Positions 1-9,483 of a stretch of 64,000 bases of DNA are shown one piece after another; within the stretch, counting starts at the first letter, position 1; every line of letters starts with the position of its first letter. The DNA lies in NCBI RefSeq assembly GCF_010131535.1, contig NZ_WUBS01000003.1, positions 248,001 to 312,000 on the forward strand. Reading direction: 5' to 3'. The notes beneath the pieces are model-generated. The model did no database searches. It saw only the letters and a list, made by a program, of their open reading frames with translations, and was not told where the DNA came from. Made by a program: the position numbers and the translations under genes. The stretch is from Acerihabitans arboris (GTDB lineage Bacteria; Pseudomonadota; Gammaproteobacteria; Enterobacterales; Enterobacteriaceae).

Positions 1-461
1 GGGCTGCCCAGTTCCTCATCGGACGGACAGATAAAGATAACCCGGTGCCCTTGCAGCTGCCCGCACTGTTGTAACGCCCGAACCGCCCATACCGCCTGGA
101 TCAATCCCCCCTTCATATCCAGCACGCCCGGCCCGAACAGCTTGCCGCCCCGCTCGGCCATCTCCAGCTCGTCGATTTCCCATACGGTATCGAAATGGCC
201 GAGGATACAGGTCACCGCCGGCCCCTCGCCGACGGAAAACGCCAGGTGATCGCCCGCTTGCTCCTGCCGGCACACCTGGGCGTCCACCCCCAGACGCTCG
301 GCGACAATGCCTTGCAGCACCGCGCCGCAACGGTCCACCGCGGCTTTATTCAATGACGGGGATTGGGCCTGGACCAAACGTTTGATATCGCCGAGTATTG
401 CGGCGGCATGGTGTTGCAGGTAGTCATGGGCGGTTTGCATAATCGGGTTCCGGTGTGGCAT
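1..461 (-). CDS. M20 family metallopeptidase, 3' part cut by window edge
   Basis: This is the N-terminal ~153 residues of a zinc-dependent M20 exopeptidase or deacylase (carboxypeptidase G2/ArgE-like); the rest lies beyond position 1. The metal-binding motifs are in order: GHFDTVW (His and Asp ligands), GPGVLDMKGG (bridging Asp) and SDEELGS (catalytic and ligand Glu). The frame is open from an ATG at 461; a second in-frame ATG at 440 is as likely, because neither has a strong Shine-Dalgarno sequence. The gene diverges from the LysR gene at 566, so it is a likely LysR target. The family hydrolyses the amide bond of N-acyl amino acids or C-terminal glutamate; the substrate cannot be told from this fragment. 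Confidence 0.85.
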   Translation of the reverse strand, partial: MPHRNPIMQTAHDYLQHHAAAILGDIKRLVQAQSPSLNKAAVDRCGAVLQGIVAERLGVDAQVCRQEQAGDHLAFSVGEGPAVTCILGHFDTVWEIDELEMAERGGKLFGPGVLDMKGGLIQAVWAVRALQQCGQLQGHRVIFICPSDEELGS

Positions 462-565
462 AACGTTAGCGTACTTATTTTGATTATCTACAACCGATAA
501 ACTAATATAAATGTCATTTCTATAACTAAATCGTTGATCACAGGGCAACAGTCCAGGACCGCGGC

Positions 566-1480
566 ATGAGCCAGATGTTCCACGAAAAACATATCAGTTA
601 TCTCTATCAGGTGGGGGTGCAGGGCGGCATCCGCCGCGCCGCGGATGTGCTGGGGGTAAACCCGTCGGTGATCAGCCGGCAAATCGCGCTGCTGGAACGC
701 ACGCTGCAGTTGCCGCTGCTGGAGCGCCGGGGACGTTCGGTGGTATTGACCGAGGCGGGCAAACTGCTGGCCGATGATTATTACGAAAGCAGCCTGCGCC
801 GTGAAAAGCTGGAGCGGCATTTAAAGGATTTGCGCTATATGAAAGGCGGCGCGGTAACCATCCGGGTCGGCGCGGGACTGGTGGATACCTTTATCCAGCA
901 TGTGCTGACCACCTTCGCCGCCGCCTATCCCAATGTCTTTGTCGAAGTCGTCTCGGGCACCATGCAGGCCACCATGGACGCCATCGTGCAGGGCGAGGCG
1001 GATATGGCGCTGGCCTTCGGCCCGATAGGCAATCCGGAACTGAAGCGGCACAGTTTTCCCTGGGGACCGATATGCGCGGTGGTTAACCCGCAGCACCCGA
1101 TTGCGCATCTGCGCACGGTGTCGGTTGAGGAACTGAACCGGCACCGGCTGATATCATTAAGCGATGCCTTTGGACTGCAGCGGCATATGAATGCTATTTT
1201 CCAAAGTAAAGGCTTGCTGTTTACCCCGTCCTATCGCTGCAACCAGTTCACCACCGCCATGAGCCTGAGCATGGCGGGGATGGGCATTGCGTTTATGAGC
1301 GCCCAGGCCGCCATAGAGCGTATCAGCCATAAGATGCTGGTGGCGGTGCCCATTGACCACCCCATCGCCACGGAAGCGCAATGCCATCTGCTGCGTAACT
1401 CCGATCGCCGGTTTACCCCGGCGTCGCATCACTTATGGCAACTGCTGTTAAATTTTTTCCAGCAGAAAAACGAACGCTGA
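566..1480 (+). CDS. LysR-family transcriptional regulator
   Basis: A 304-residue LysR-type regulator of usual family length. The N-terminal winged helix-turn-helix (about residues 10-65) carries the recognisable GGIRRAADVLGVNPSVISRQ recognition region, followed by the linker helix and a periplasmic-binding-protein-like effector domain from about residue 95 (TIRVGAGL onward). It is divergent from the M20 peptidase gene; the roughly 100-bp gap (462-565) is the expected place for its operator, which fits the usual LysR pattern of controlling a divergent gene and itself. The effector is unknown, probably a compound handled by the peptidase. No inverted repeat clear enough to call as the operator was seen. 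Confidence 0.93.
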   Translation: MSQMFHEKHISYLYQVGVQGGIRRAADVLGVNPSVISRQIALLERTLQLPLLERRGRSVVLTEAGKLLADDYYESSLRREKLERHLKDLRYMKGGAVTIRVGAGLVDTFIQHVLTTFAAAYPNVFVEVVSGTMQATMDAIVQGEADMALAFGPIGNPELKRHSFPWGPICAVVNPQHPIAHLRTVSVEELNRHRLISLSDAFGLQRHMNAIFQSKGLLFTPSYRCNQFTTAMSLSMAGMGIAFMSAQAAIERISHKMLVAVPIDHPIATEAQCHLLRNSDRRFTPASHHLWQLLLNFFQQKNER

Positions 1481-1792
1481 CGGCGCCCCGCTCCGGCCGG
1501 GCCACGAGATAAACGCCTGGCCGCCGGGCTATAACGCCAGCATGATCCCCCCGTCAATCGCCAGTTCCTGCCCTATTTCATGGTGCCGGGCAGCACGGCC
1601 AGGATGATAAACCGCGTTTTCCCCGTGGCGGCCAGGTTAACCGCGGCCTCGGGCATTAGCGGGCCGTGATTGGAATTCAGCGACATCGTCGCCTCCCTAT
1701 TATTGGATTATCAGGTTGCAGGTGATGGCAAGGACATCATCACCTTACGCGGCGCGAAGGCGATGATGCGTTGGCGGCAGCCGCGCCGGGAT
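1481..1792. other. Intergenic stretch with gene debris, no intact gene
   Basis: This stretch separates the convergent LysR gene and MFS gene. Apart from the SDR remnant at 1529-1686, nothing with coding character was found. It must contain the transcript ends of both neighbours, but no convincing stem plus T-run was seen. Confidence 0.5.
1529..1686 (-). pseudogene. Decayed C-terminal remnant of a short-chain dehydrogenase
   Basis: Read leftward, the last 14 codons (1573 to 1529) give GQELAIDGGIMLAL and a stop, the typical C-terminus of a classical SDR (the GQ-x-L-x-(V/I)DGG signature). The preceding sequence is in a different frame: an ATG at 1686 with a good GGGAGG ribosome site opens a 37-codon frame ending at 1573, part of which (KTRFI before the GQEL tail) could be SDR sequence separated by a frameshift. 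The SDR body and NAD-binding region are absent. It sits downstream of the MFS gene, so it was probably the last gene of the 6274-1793 operon. That the first 37 codons belong to the same gene is inference. Confidence 0.5.
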
Positions 1793-3112
1793 CTATGCGC
1801 GGCCGACGGAAACCTGTTGTGTCCCCGCAGGGACATCCTCGACGATGGGTTCGACCTTACCCATCAGGAACAGATAGTTGACAATCCCGAGCACCACCAG
1901 CGCGGCGGAGAACACCAGCGCAAAGGTAAAGGATCCGGTGGCCGCCACGATGGCGCCGGTGACTATGGGGCCGATGGCGCCGCCGAGGTTCGAGACGGTG
2001 TTTTGCAGGCCGGCGACGATGGATACGCTGTTTTTCGGCGCCACGTCGCCGGGCAACGCCCAGACCTGCGACGCCGCCACCGTGGTGCCGGATTTTGCCA
2101 CGCACAGCAGCAATACCGTCATGAACATGGAATCGGTGAACGGGGCAAACCCGATGCACAACGCCATCAGCAGCCCGATGGTCAGGAACAGTTTGCGCGT
2201 GGCGGTCAATGACAATCGCCCGCTGTGCACCACCCGGTCGGAGGCCCAGCCGGCGATAACTTCAATCACCATGCCGCATATCAGCGGCAGCGCGGCCACC
2301 ATGCCCATCTTGATAAAATCCATTCCCTTTTCCTGCACCAGATAGGTCGGCAGCCAGGTGATAAAAAAGTAGGACGTATAGTTGATGGTGAAAAACCCCA
2401 GGCACATGGCCCAGATATTGCGGTAGCGCAGCAGTTTGTACCACTTCATGGGCAGCACGGACTTATCGCCGTGTTTCTGCACCTGCCCGTCGCGGATATA
2501 ACTCACTTCCTGCGGGCTGATGCGTTTGTGGTCTTCCGGGTTTTCGGCATAGATGGCGTACCAGGCTATCACCCACACCAGGCCGATGGCGCCGATGATC
2601 ATAAACGTCAGGCGCCAGTCGAACATATAAATCATCCACACGATCAGCGGCATGGCCACGGCGCCGCCGAACTTCGACGCGCTGTCGAACAGGCCGGATA
2701 CCGTGGCGCGTTCTTTATCCGGGAACCAGCGGGCGGTAATGCCGGCATTGCTGGGATAGGCGGCGGCCTCGCCCACGCCCAAGGCCAGGCGCAGCGCCAG
2801 CAGGGATTTGAACCCGGTGGCCAGCCCCATGATCGACGTGGCGATCGACCACCAGGCCACCGCCAGGCCTAGCCCTTTTTTCTGGCCGAAGCGGTCGGCA
2901 AACCAGCCGGCCGGGATCTGCAGCAGCGAGTAGGACCAGAAAAACGCGGCCATGATAAAGCCCATCATTTCCGCATTCAGGCTGAGCTCTTTAATCAGGT
3001 GCGGCGCAGCGGCCGAGAGTACGGTGCGATCGATATAGTTAATGGCAATGGCCAACCACATCAGTCCGGCGACCCACCAGCGAATGCGCGTTTTAGTAGC
3101 TATTGTATTCAT
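1793..3112 (-). CDS. MFS transporter, anion:cation symporter family
   Basis: A 439-residue 12-TM major facilitator. The N-terminal KTRIRWWVAGLMWLAIAINYIDR is characteristic of the ACS family (glucarate, galactonate and hexuronate carriers), and the loop-2 pattern WFADRFGQKKGLG is present. The substrate is thus likely a small organic acid taken up with protons across the inner membrane. The ATG at 3112 is preferred; a TTG six bases upstream would add two residues. It lies 112 bp after the D-2-hydroxyacid dehydrogenase gene on the same strand and probably belongs to the same operon, bringing in the acid that the alcohol dehydrogenase, lyase and hydroxyacid dehydrogenase metabolise. Confidence 0.92.
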   Translation of the reverse strand: MNTIATKTRIRWWVAGLMWLAIAINYIDRTVLSAAAPHLIKELSLNAEMMGFIMAAFFWSYSLLQIPAGWFADRFGQKKGLGLAVAWWSIATSIMGLATGFKSLLALRLALGVGEAAAYPSNAGITARWFPDKERATVSGLFDSASKFGGAVAMPLIVWMIYMFDWRLTFMIIGAIGLVWVIAWYAIYAENPEDHKRISPQEVSYIRDGQVQKHGDKSVLPMKWYKLLRYRNIWAMCLGFFTINYTSYFFITWLPTYLVQEKGMDFIKMGMVAALPLICGMVIEVIAGWASDRVVHSGRLSLTATRKLFLTIGLLMALCIGFAPFTDSMFMTVLLLCVAKSGTTVAASQVWALPGDVAPKNSVSIVAGLQNTVSNLGGAIGPIVTGAIVAATGSFTFALVFSAALVVLGIVNYLFLMGKVEPIVEDVPAGTQQVSVGRA

Positions 3113-3224
3113 CGTCAACGAGCCTGTAAGAGAGGAGGTTTAATGCGCCGGACGCAGGGTTATCCGGCGTTGGATATCAGGCAGCGGCCGCGCCCCTGGT
3201 TAATTAACGTCATAATCGACGTCG

Positions 3225-4175
3225 TTATAGTGAGTTCATGATATTGCCCGGCCGCTCGCGCGTTATTACGCACTGGATAATTTGCCGTACGCAGCGTTCG
3301 CCGATAGCGCTGATGGCGCCGTCGGTATAACCGGCGATATGCGACGTCGGCAGGAAATTATCCAGCGTCAGCAGCGGATGGGCGGCCAGGGGTTCCTGTG
3401 CGAACACATCGGCGGCCGCGCCGGCAATCACCCGATCGCTTAGCGCCGCATACAGATCCGCTTCATTGACCACGCCGCCGCGCGACACGTTAATCAGGAA
3501 CGCCGAGGCCTTCATGCGTTTGATGCGCGCCGCGTCGAACAGATTACGCGTGTCGTCGGTGAGCGGCGTATGCAGGGTAATAAAGTCGCTTCCGGCGGTC
3601 AGCGCATCCAGGGTGACAAACTCGACGCCGTGTTCGGCGGCGAACTTGTCGTCCGGATAAAAATCAAACGCCAGCACGCGCATAGCAAAACCGCGCGCCC
3701 TGAGCGCCACCTGCTTGCCGATATTGCCCAGGCCGATAATGCCTAAGGTTTTGCCATGGACGTCCGTGGCAAAAATACGCGGCCAGTTGCCCGCGCGCGT
3801 GCCGGCCACGGCCTGCGTCACCTGGCGTGCGCTGTTCAATATCAGGGCGAAGGCAAAGTCGGCCACGGCATGTTTATTGGCGTCGGGCACGTTAGTGACG
3901 TAAATGCCGCGCGCGCGCGTGGCGTCCAGGTCGATATTATCGACGCCGACGCCGTGCTTGCAGACAATCTTCAGCCCGGGCGCCGCGTCGAGCAACGCGG
4001 CGTTGACCTCGGTGAACGCGACAATCATCGCCACCGTATCCGCCAGGTGCGGTTCAAGCGCGGCAAGCGGCGCGTCCGCGGGTAATGCAATCAGTTCAAA
4101 ACCCTGTTGTTGCAGCCGATCGATGGGCGATGCATCGTATTTGGCAAACGAGGGCGAGGTGCAGATCACTTTCAT
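3225..4175 (-). CDS. D-2-hydroxyacid dehydrogenase (NAD-dependent)
   Basis: A 316-residue enzyme of the D-isomer-specific 2-hydroxyacid dehydrogenase family, which interconverts 2-oxo acids and D-2-hydroxy acids. Visible are the Rossmann motif GIIGLGNIGKQVA, the substrate Arg in INVSRGGVVNE, the Glu of AAADVFAQEP and the catalytic His of LPTSHIAGYT. The ATG at 4175 follows AGGA with a 7-nt spacing; an in-frame GTG at 4196 would add 7 residues but lacks a better ribosome site. It lies 49 bp after the DapA-type gene in a four-gene leftward set. A phosphoglycerate-dehydrogenase-like or glyoxylate/hydroxypyruvate-type substrate is possible. Confidence 0.92.
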   Translation of the reverse strand: MKVICTSPSFAKYDASPIDRLQQQGFELIALPADAPLAALEPHLADTVAMIVAFTEVNAALLDAAPGLKIVCKHGVGVDNIDLDATRARGIYVTNVPDANKHAVADFAFALILNSARQVTQAVAGTRAGNWPRIFATDVHGKTLGIIGLGNIGKQVALRARGFAMRVLAFDFYPDDKFAAEHGVEFVTLDALTAGSDFITLHTPLTDDTRNLFDAARIKRMKASAFLINVSRGGVVNEADLYAALSDRVIAGAAADVFAQEPLAAHPLLTLDNFLPTSHIAGYTDGAISAIGERCVRQIIQCVITRERPGNIMNSL

Positions 4176-4224
4176 GTTAGCGTCCTGGTCAGTCACAAGG
4201 CGGCGCCGGGGCGCCGCGCGGCCA

Positions 4225-5109
4225 TTACTGCAGATATTGATTCACAATCTGGCGAATCTTCTGTTCCTGTTCCGCGCTGAAGCGCACGGCGTACCGGCTT
4301 TCGCCCACATCATGGCCCAGCAGCGCCACCGCTTTTTTCACCGCCGCCGGGGAAAATGCCACGCTGTAGAGATCGGTGCGCAACCCTGTCACGTTTTCCT
4401 GCGCCCGGCGCGAGCCTTCGATATCGCCGGCATGGAAGTGGGACCAGATGGCGTTGATCTCGTTGGGCGCGACGTTGGCCAGGCCTGAAACGCAGGCCGA
4501 GCAGCCGTCGACAAACCCTTGATGAATCAGGGAATCAGGGCCGTTAAGCACGTTAAAACCGTCGATGCCCTCGGCGGCCCGCAGGAAAGCGGCCAGGCTC
4601 TCATAGCTACCCGCGCTATCCTTGATGCCGATAATATTAGGATGCGCCGCCAGCTGGCGCACGGTGTCTGGCTGTAACGTATTGCCGGTGCGCGCCGGGA
4701 TATTGTAGAGAAATACCGGTACGTCGAGGGCGTCGGCTACCGTGCGGTAGTGATAGATCAATTCGTCCTGTTTAAGCGGCACGAAATAGGGCGTGATCAC
4801 CGACACCGCGTCGACGCCGAGTGCGGCCACCTGGCGGCCAAGGCGAAGGGTGTCGCGCGTCGATATTTCGCCGATATGGGCCACTACCGCCACCCTGCCC
4901 GCCGCTTCGTCCACGCAGGTCTCGGTCACCGCCAGTTTTTCGCGCTCGTTTAGCACAAAGAACTCGCCGTTGGTGCCGCCGCAAAAAATGCCGTTGCCGG
5001 CGTCCATCTGGCGCCGGATCTGCGCGCGCATGGCCTTGGGATGATATTCGCCCTGGCCGTCGAAAGGGGTGACGATGGCGGTTAATACGCCTGCTATGCT
5101 TCTGCTCAT
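4225..5109 (-). CDS. DapA/N-acetylneuraminate-lyase family aldolase
   Basis: A 294-residue class I (Schiff-base) lyase of the dihydrodipicolinate synthase family. Catalytic Tyr is in FLYNIPARTG and the Schiff-base Lys in IIGIKDSAGS; the pyruvate-carboxylate-binding loop reads GGTNGEFF. Members cleave or form 2-keto-3-deoxy acids, N-acetylneuraminate or tetrahydrodipicolinate. The setting (MFS acid carrier, hydroxyacid dehydrogenase, alcohol dehydrogenase) favours a catabolic 2-keto-3-deoxy-acid aldolase over lysine synthesis. The start at 5109 is fixed by AGAGGA eight bases upstream; the frame stays open further upstream but runs into the dehydrogenase gene. It follows that gene by 13 bp, so the two are co-transcribed. 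Confidence 0.9.
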   Translation of the reverse strand: MSRSIAGVLTAIVTPFDGQGEYHPKAMRAQIRRQMDAGNGIFCGGTNGEFFVLNEREKLAVTETCVDEAAGRVAVVAHIGEISTRDTLRLGRQVAALGVDAVSVITPYFVPLKQDELIYHYRTVADALDVPVFLYNIPARTGNTLQPDTVRQLAAHPNIIGIKDSAGSYESLAAFLRAAEGIDGFNVLNGPDSLIHQGFVDGCSACVSGLANVAPNEINAIWSHFHAGDIEGSRRAQENVTGLRTDLYSVAFSPAAVKKAVALLGHDVGESRYAVRFSAEQEQKIRQIVNQYLQ

Positions 5110-5122
5110 AAAATCCTCTTGA

Positions 5123-6274
5123 TCAGTTATGATTGCGTGCCGGGAACAGCGCCAGGTAGATATCGCGAACGTCGTTCGCGCCAACCGGCGCGGGGACATT
5201 TTTCATCAGGCGCCGCACATCCAGCGCCGCCGCCACCAGATAAGGTAGATGATCGGCGCCGATACCCAGTTCATCCAGGCTGGCGGGCAGCTGCAGGCGT
5301 TTGACCAGCGCGGCGAAAAAATCCACCAGCGCATGGGATTTGTCTTCCTCGCTGAGGGCGGGATCGGCCGCGGGCAGCAGGTCGTATGCCCGGGCGAATT
5401 TTTTTACCGCCGCCGGGCGCACGAAACGCATGCAGGGTGTGAGCAGGATGGCGTTGGCCACGCCGTGCGGGATATGGTATTTGCCGCCCAGCGGATAGGA
5501 CATGGCGTGTACCAGATGGGTGCCGGCATGGGCAATCGCCGCGCCGCCATAGTAGGACGCCCACAGCATATCCAGGCGCGCGCCGAGGTTGTCGGGGTCG
5601 GCCACCGCAATCTCCAGGCTGGTAAACAGCTTTTTCAGACCGATCAGGGCATAGTTGTCGCTGACCGGATTGGCGACGGTGGCGGTGAAACATTCGATTA
5701 AATGGCATAACGCGTCGATACCGGTGGACGAGGCGATATGGGCGGGCATGCTGAGGGTGAGCTCCGGCGCCAGCACCACGTAATCGGGCAACATGACCGG
5801 CGAGATGATGCCGACCTTGGTCTCTTTTTCAGGTATGGCCAGGATGGCGTTCGGCGTGGCCTCGGACCCGGTGCCGGCGGTGGTGGGGATCAGCATCGAG
5901 GCAACGCGTGACGGCGGTTTTTCACCGGCCAGCAGCGCGTCAAGCGCCGGCGCATCCTCCCCGCACAATACCGACAGCAGTTTCGCCACGTCCAGTACGC
6001 TGCCGCCGCCGATACCGATGACCATGTCGATGCCCCGGATGTCCAGCGACGCCAGGATACGGGCGACGTCATGCTGGCTCGGCTCCGGCGGCACGTTGTC
6101 GACGATGTCCAGGCGGCCCGCGCTGCGGCGCGCCTGCTCAATGAACGCGCGCACCGCGGGGATGGCGCCGATGTTTTTATCCGTCACCAGCAGCGCGCGC
6201 TGCTTATCCTGCAACAGATAACCGATGTCATTAAGCGCCTGGCAGCCGCTGATAAGTGTGCTATTGATATTCAT
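5123..6274 (-). CDS. Iron-containing alcohol dehydrogenase
   Basis: A 383-residue group III (iron-activated) alcohol dehydrogenase, the first gene of the leftward operon. The NAD-binding GIGGGSVLDVAKLL motif and metal ligands are visible: the His of STGIDALCHLIECF and two His in the region THLVHAMSYPLGGKYHIPHG. Length is typical. Relatives reduce small aldehydes (lactaldehyde, 1,3-propanediol system, succinic semialdehyde). In this operon it probably handles the aldehyde released by the neighbouring DapA-type lyase. Expression likely starts in the AT-rich 6275-6470 region, which holds phased ATAATCA repeats. Confidence 0.92.
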   Translation of the reverse strand: MNINSTLISGCQALNDIGYLLQDKQRALLVTDKNIGAIPAVRAFIEQARRSAGRLDIVDNVPPEPSQHDVARILASLDIRGIDMVIGIGGGSVLDVAKLLSVLCGEDAPALDALLAGEKPPSRVASMLIPTTAGTGSEATPNAILAIPEKETKVGIISPVMLPDYVVLAPELTLSMPAHIASSTGIDALCHLIECFTATVANPVSDNYALIGLKKLFTSLEIAVADPDNLGARLDMLWASYYGGAAIAHAGTHLVHAMSYPLGGKYHIPHGVANAILLTPCMRFVRPAAVKKFARAYDLLPAADPALSEEDKSHALVDFFAALVKRLQLPASLDELGIGADHLPYLVAAALDVRRLMKNVPAPVGANDVRDIYLALFPARNHN

Positions 6275-6550
6275 TGATTCCGCCCCGCCTCCCGACGACC
6301 TTTTCCTGATGTCGTTATTGATTATATTCTGTCATTTAGCGTAATAACCAGCGCTTCACAGGCTCTTTTATAGGATATCCGCGGCTTGATTAACTTGATC
6401 TTGCTCACATATAATCAATAATGATTTAATATAATCATAAATAATCACACCCGCCATGTTGCCGGGCGCGGGCGCAAGTGGGGAATTAGGGGGAATAGCG
6501 CGGCGCGCGGCGCGCGCCGACGCTGTCTTCACGGCATCATACAGGGAGGC
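6275..6550 (-). promoter_or_regulatory. Promoter region of the alcohol-dehydrogenase operon with 10-bp phased ATAATCA repeats
   Basis: The right half (6480-6550) is GC-rich trailer of the ABC operon. The left half is strongly AT-rich. ATAATCA occurs at 6411, 6431 and 6441, with an inverted relative ATGATTT at 6421, so the four elements fall on a 10-bp period. This looks like a regulator array or intrinsically bent DNA about 140-170 bp upstream of the ATG at 6274. Exact -35 and -10 boxes were not fixed. Confidence 0.45.
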
Positions 6551-7627
6551 TCAGAGGGGGAAGATCCAGACATGCGCGGCCGGCAGCGACAGCCGGCACA
6601 GTCCGTCGCGCGTCGCAACGGCGTCATAGGCGCGCACCGGAACGCCCTCGGCGGCGGTGCGGAACAGGTATTCCCAACGATTGCCCAGGTACATGCGGGT
6701 CAGCATCGGCAGCGACAGCGTATTGCCGTCGGCGTCGGCGGCCTCGTCGGCAAAGCGCACCTGCTCCACCCGGATAATCGCCGCCGCCTCTTGCCCTACC
6801 GCCAGCCCGGCGCCGGCCGCCCCCCACAGCGACCAGTCCCGGCCTTCGATGCGCGCCCGGCCGTCGCGCAGCGCCATGACGCGGCCGTTAAGGCGGTTGT
6901 TGCTGCCCATGAACTCGGCGGTAAACAAGGTGGCCGGCGAGCCGTACATCTCCTGCGGCGTGCCCTGCTGCTCTATTTTGCCGTTATTCAGCAATAAAAT
7001 CCGGTCCGAGATCGCCATGGCCTCATGCTGATCGTGGGTAACCAGCAGCGCCGACAGGCCTAGCCGCAAAATCAGCTCGCGCAGGAATACCCGCGCCTCC
7101 TCGCGCAGTTTAGCGTCCAGGTTGGAAAGCGGTTCATCCAGCAGGATAATGGGCGGGTTGTACACCAGCGCCCGACCGATGGCCACCCGCTGCTGCTGTC
7201 CGCCCGAAAGCTGGTGGGGATGGCGGTTGCCCAGATGCCCCAGGCCCAACTGATCCAGCACCACCTGTACCTGCCGGGTGATATCCGCCGCGGGCACTTT
7301 ACGCAGCTTCAGGGGATACGCGACGTTGGCGAAAACCGTCTTGTGCGGCCACAGCGCGTAGGACTGGAATACCAGCCCCAGGTTGCGCTCCTCCGCCGGC
7401 ATCTCGAACCCCGTCGCGCCGTCGAACAGCAGGGTTTCGCCGATGGAGATGCGCCCTGCGGCAGGTTTCTCCAGCCCGGCCACCGCCCGGAGCAGCGTGG
7501 TCTTGCCGCTGCCCGACGGCCCCAGCAGCGACACCACCTCTCCCTGGCCCAGTTGCATGGATACGCCGCGCAATACCGGATTATCGCCGTATTTCAGGTG
7601 CAGGTTCTCAACCGACAGCTCAATCAT
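6551..7627 (-). CDS. ABC transporter ATP-binding protein (FbpC/PotA type)
   Basis: A 358-residue ATPase that energises the permease encoded just upstream. Walker A is GPSGSGKTT (about residue 36), the signature LSGGQQQRV, Walker [12 protein letters not shown] and the switch His in [14 protein letters not shown]-like regulatory domain follows from about residue 240. It overlaps the permease stop by 8 bp, so translation is coupled. FbpC-type ATPases serve importers of ferric iron, phosphonates, thiosulfate or polyamines; the binding protein here argues against iron. Confidence 0.93.
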   Translation of the reverse strand: MIELSVENLHLKYGDNPVLRGVSMQLGQGEVVSLLGPSGSGKTTLLRAVAGLEKPAAGRISIGETLLFDGATGFEMPAEERNLGLVFQSYALWPHKTVFANVAYPLKLRKVPAADITRQVQVVLDQLGLGHLGNRHPHQLSGGQQQRVAIGRALVYNPPIILLDEPLSNLDAKLREEARVFLRELILRLGLSALLVTHDQHEAMAISDRILLLNNGKIEQQGTPQEMYGSPATLFTAEFMGSNNRLNGRVMALRDGRARIEGRDWSLWGAAGAGLAVGQEAAAIIRVEQVRFADEAADADGNTLSLPMLTRMYLGNRWEYLFRTAAEGVPVRAYDAVATRDGLCRLSLPAAHVWIFPL

Positions 7628-9389
7628 TCATTTTCACTCCAAAACGTAAGGCGACGCCCAGGCCGAGCACGACGATCACGATATTGATAAACGACAGCGC
7701 GGCCACGATGTCGATGGCCCCGGCGGCCCATAATGACACCAGCATCGACCCGATGGTCTCGGTGCCGGGCGACAGCAGGTACACGCCGGTGGAATATTCA
7801 CGCTCGAAGATCAGGAACATCAGCAGCCAGGACCCGATCAGGCCGTAGCGCGACAGGGGTATGGTGACATGCCGGGTAACCTGGCCCTGCCGGGCGCCGT
7901 TGGTGCGCGCGGCCTCTTCCAGCTCCGGCCCGACCTGCAGCAGCGTCGAGGAAATCAGCCGCAGGCCGTATGCCATCCATACCACCGTATAGGCCAGCCA
8001 CACGCTGAAAATGGTATTGCGCAACGACCGCAGCCAGACGATAAAGTGCTCGCGCAGCCCATCGGCAAACGGCAGCGCCGACAATAATCCGTCTTTCAGG
8101 GAGCGGTCCAGCCACATGGGAATAAACAGGAACACCCATAAAAACGCCAGCCCGGCCAGCAGGCCCGGCACCGCCCTGGGCACCAGCACGCTGTAGTCGA
8201 GGAAACGGGTGACGCCGTCCGGTTTGCGATGCAGCGCCAGGCCGATAAACAGATAACACATTACCGCTATCGCGCCGCCGAGCACGCCGATGCTGATGGA
8301 GTTGACAATGGCGCGCATGAGATTGGGCTGCCCGAGGATGACGCGGAACGTCTTGAGCGACAACTGGGCCCAAATATCCACCCCCACCCCCCAATTGGAG
8401 ATAAACGCGCGCAACATTACGCCCGCCAGCGGCACGCCGATGGTGACCGTAAGCCATATCACCACCACCGCGCCCGCCACCCAGCGCCATTTGCCCAGCG
8501 GCAGCAGCCTGGCCTGCGCGGCTTTGCCCTTGAGGGTGACAAACCGGTTGGCGGTGCGCATCATCAGCCGCTGCAGCATCACCAGCGGCACGGTAAGGCA
8601 AATCAATACCACCGCCACCGCCGCCATCAGGTGGTATGACGGAGTGCCCAGCTTATTGGTCAGCTGGAACAAATAGGTCGCCAGCACCAGGTTGCCTTCG
8701 GGATCGCCGAGCACCAACATCAGGCCGAACACTTCCAGCCCGAGGAAAAACAACAGTACGCAGGCGTAGAGGATCGCCGGGCGCACCATCGGCAGGCTGA
8801 CCGACAGCATCACCTGCAGCGGCGTGGCGCCCACCGTGCGCGCGGCCTCCTCGACGTCCGATCCCACGCTCCTGAGCGCCGAGGAAATATACAGATAGGC
8901 GTGCGGCACGTGGGTGAGCCCGGCAATGACCACGATGCTGCTCATGGCGTAGATATCCCAGGGAATAAAGCCCACCAGGCTTTGCGACCACAGCGAGAAA
9001 AAGCCCACCGGCCCCGCCGCCACCACATACCCGAACGCCAGCACCATCGGCGAGACAAACACCGGCACCAGGATCAGCGGTTCGATAAAGCGCCGGCCCG
9101 GCAAGTCGGTCCTGACCATCAGGAACGCCAGGATGCCGCCGAGCGGAATGGCGATGGCGACCAGGCCAAACGCCAGGATAAAGCCGTTGCGCAGGGCCTT
9201 ATAAAAGTCCGGATCGGTAAAGATAAAGCGGAACGCCTCGAGGCTGAACACCTTTGACGGTGAAAAAAACGGGGCGGACAGGAAGCTTTGGATAATAATG
9301 AATGACAGCGGTACATAGATAACCAGCGCGGTTAACACCACGACCACGCCGCGCGGCAGACGCCGCCAGGTGTTGCGCAATATCTGCAT
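7620..9389 (-). CDS. ABC transporter permease, two fused membrane domains
   Basis: A 589-residue inner-membrane protein carrying two consecutive BPD-type permease domains (about residues 60-280 and 350-560), as in FbpB. Each half has the EAA-loop signature: EEAARTVGATPLQVMLSVSLP and EEAARTNGARQGQVTRHVTIP. About 12 membrane segments are expected. One chain thus forms the whole translocation pore with two copies of the ATPase encoded next. It lies 94 bp after the binding-protein gene. Confidence 0.94.
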   Translation of the reverse strand: MQILRNTWRRLPRGVVVVLTALVIYVPLSFIIIQSFLSAPFFSPSKVFSLEAFRFIFTDPDFYKALRNGFILAFGLVAIAIPLGGILAFLMVRTDLPGRRFIEPLILVPVFVSPMVLAFGYVVAAGPVGFFSLWSQSLVGFIPWDIYAMSSIVVIAGLTHVPHAYLYISSALRSVGSDVEEAARTVGATPLQVMLSVSLPMVRPAILYACVLLFFLGLEVFGLMLVLGDPEGNLVLATYLFQLTNKLGTPSYHLMAAVAVVLICLTVPLVMLQRLMMRTANRFVTLKGKAAQARLLPLGKWRWVAGAVVVIWLTVTIGVPLAGVMLRAFISNWGVGVDIWAQLSLKTFRVILGQPNLMRAIVNSISIGVLGGAIAVMCYLFIGLALHRKPDGVTRFLDYSVLVPRAVPGLLAGLAFLWVFLFIPMWLDRSLKDGLLSALPFADGLREHFIVWLRSLRNTIFSVWLAYTVVWMAYGLRLISSTLLQVGPELEEAARTNGARQGQVTRHVTIPLSRYGLIGSWLLMFLIFEREYSTGVYLLSPGTETIGSMLVSLWAAGAIDIVAALSFINIVIVVLGLGVALRFGVKMND

Positions 9390-9483
9390 GAGGTATCCTG
9401 TTAATCAGCGGCACTGCGGCTGCCGATAAGGCGGCGGGCGGGCGCGCTGTCCCTATGGCGCCGCGCGCGCCGGATGCGGCCGG

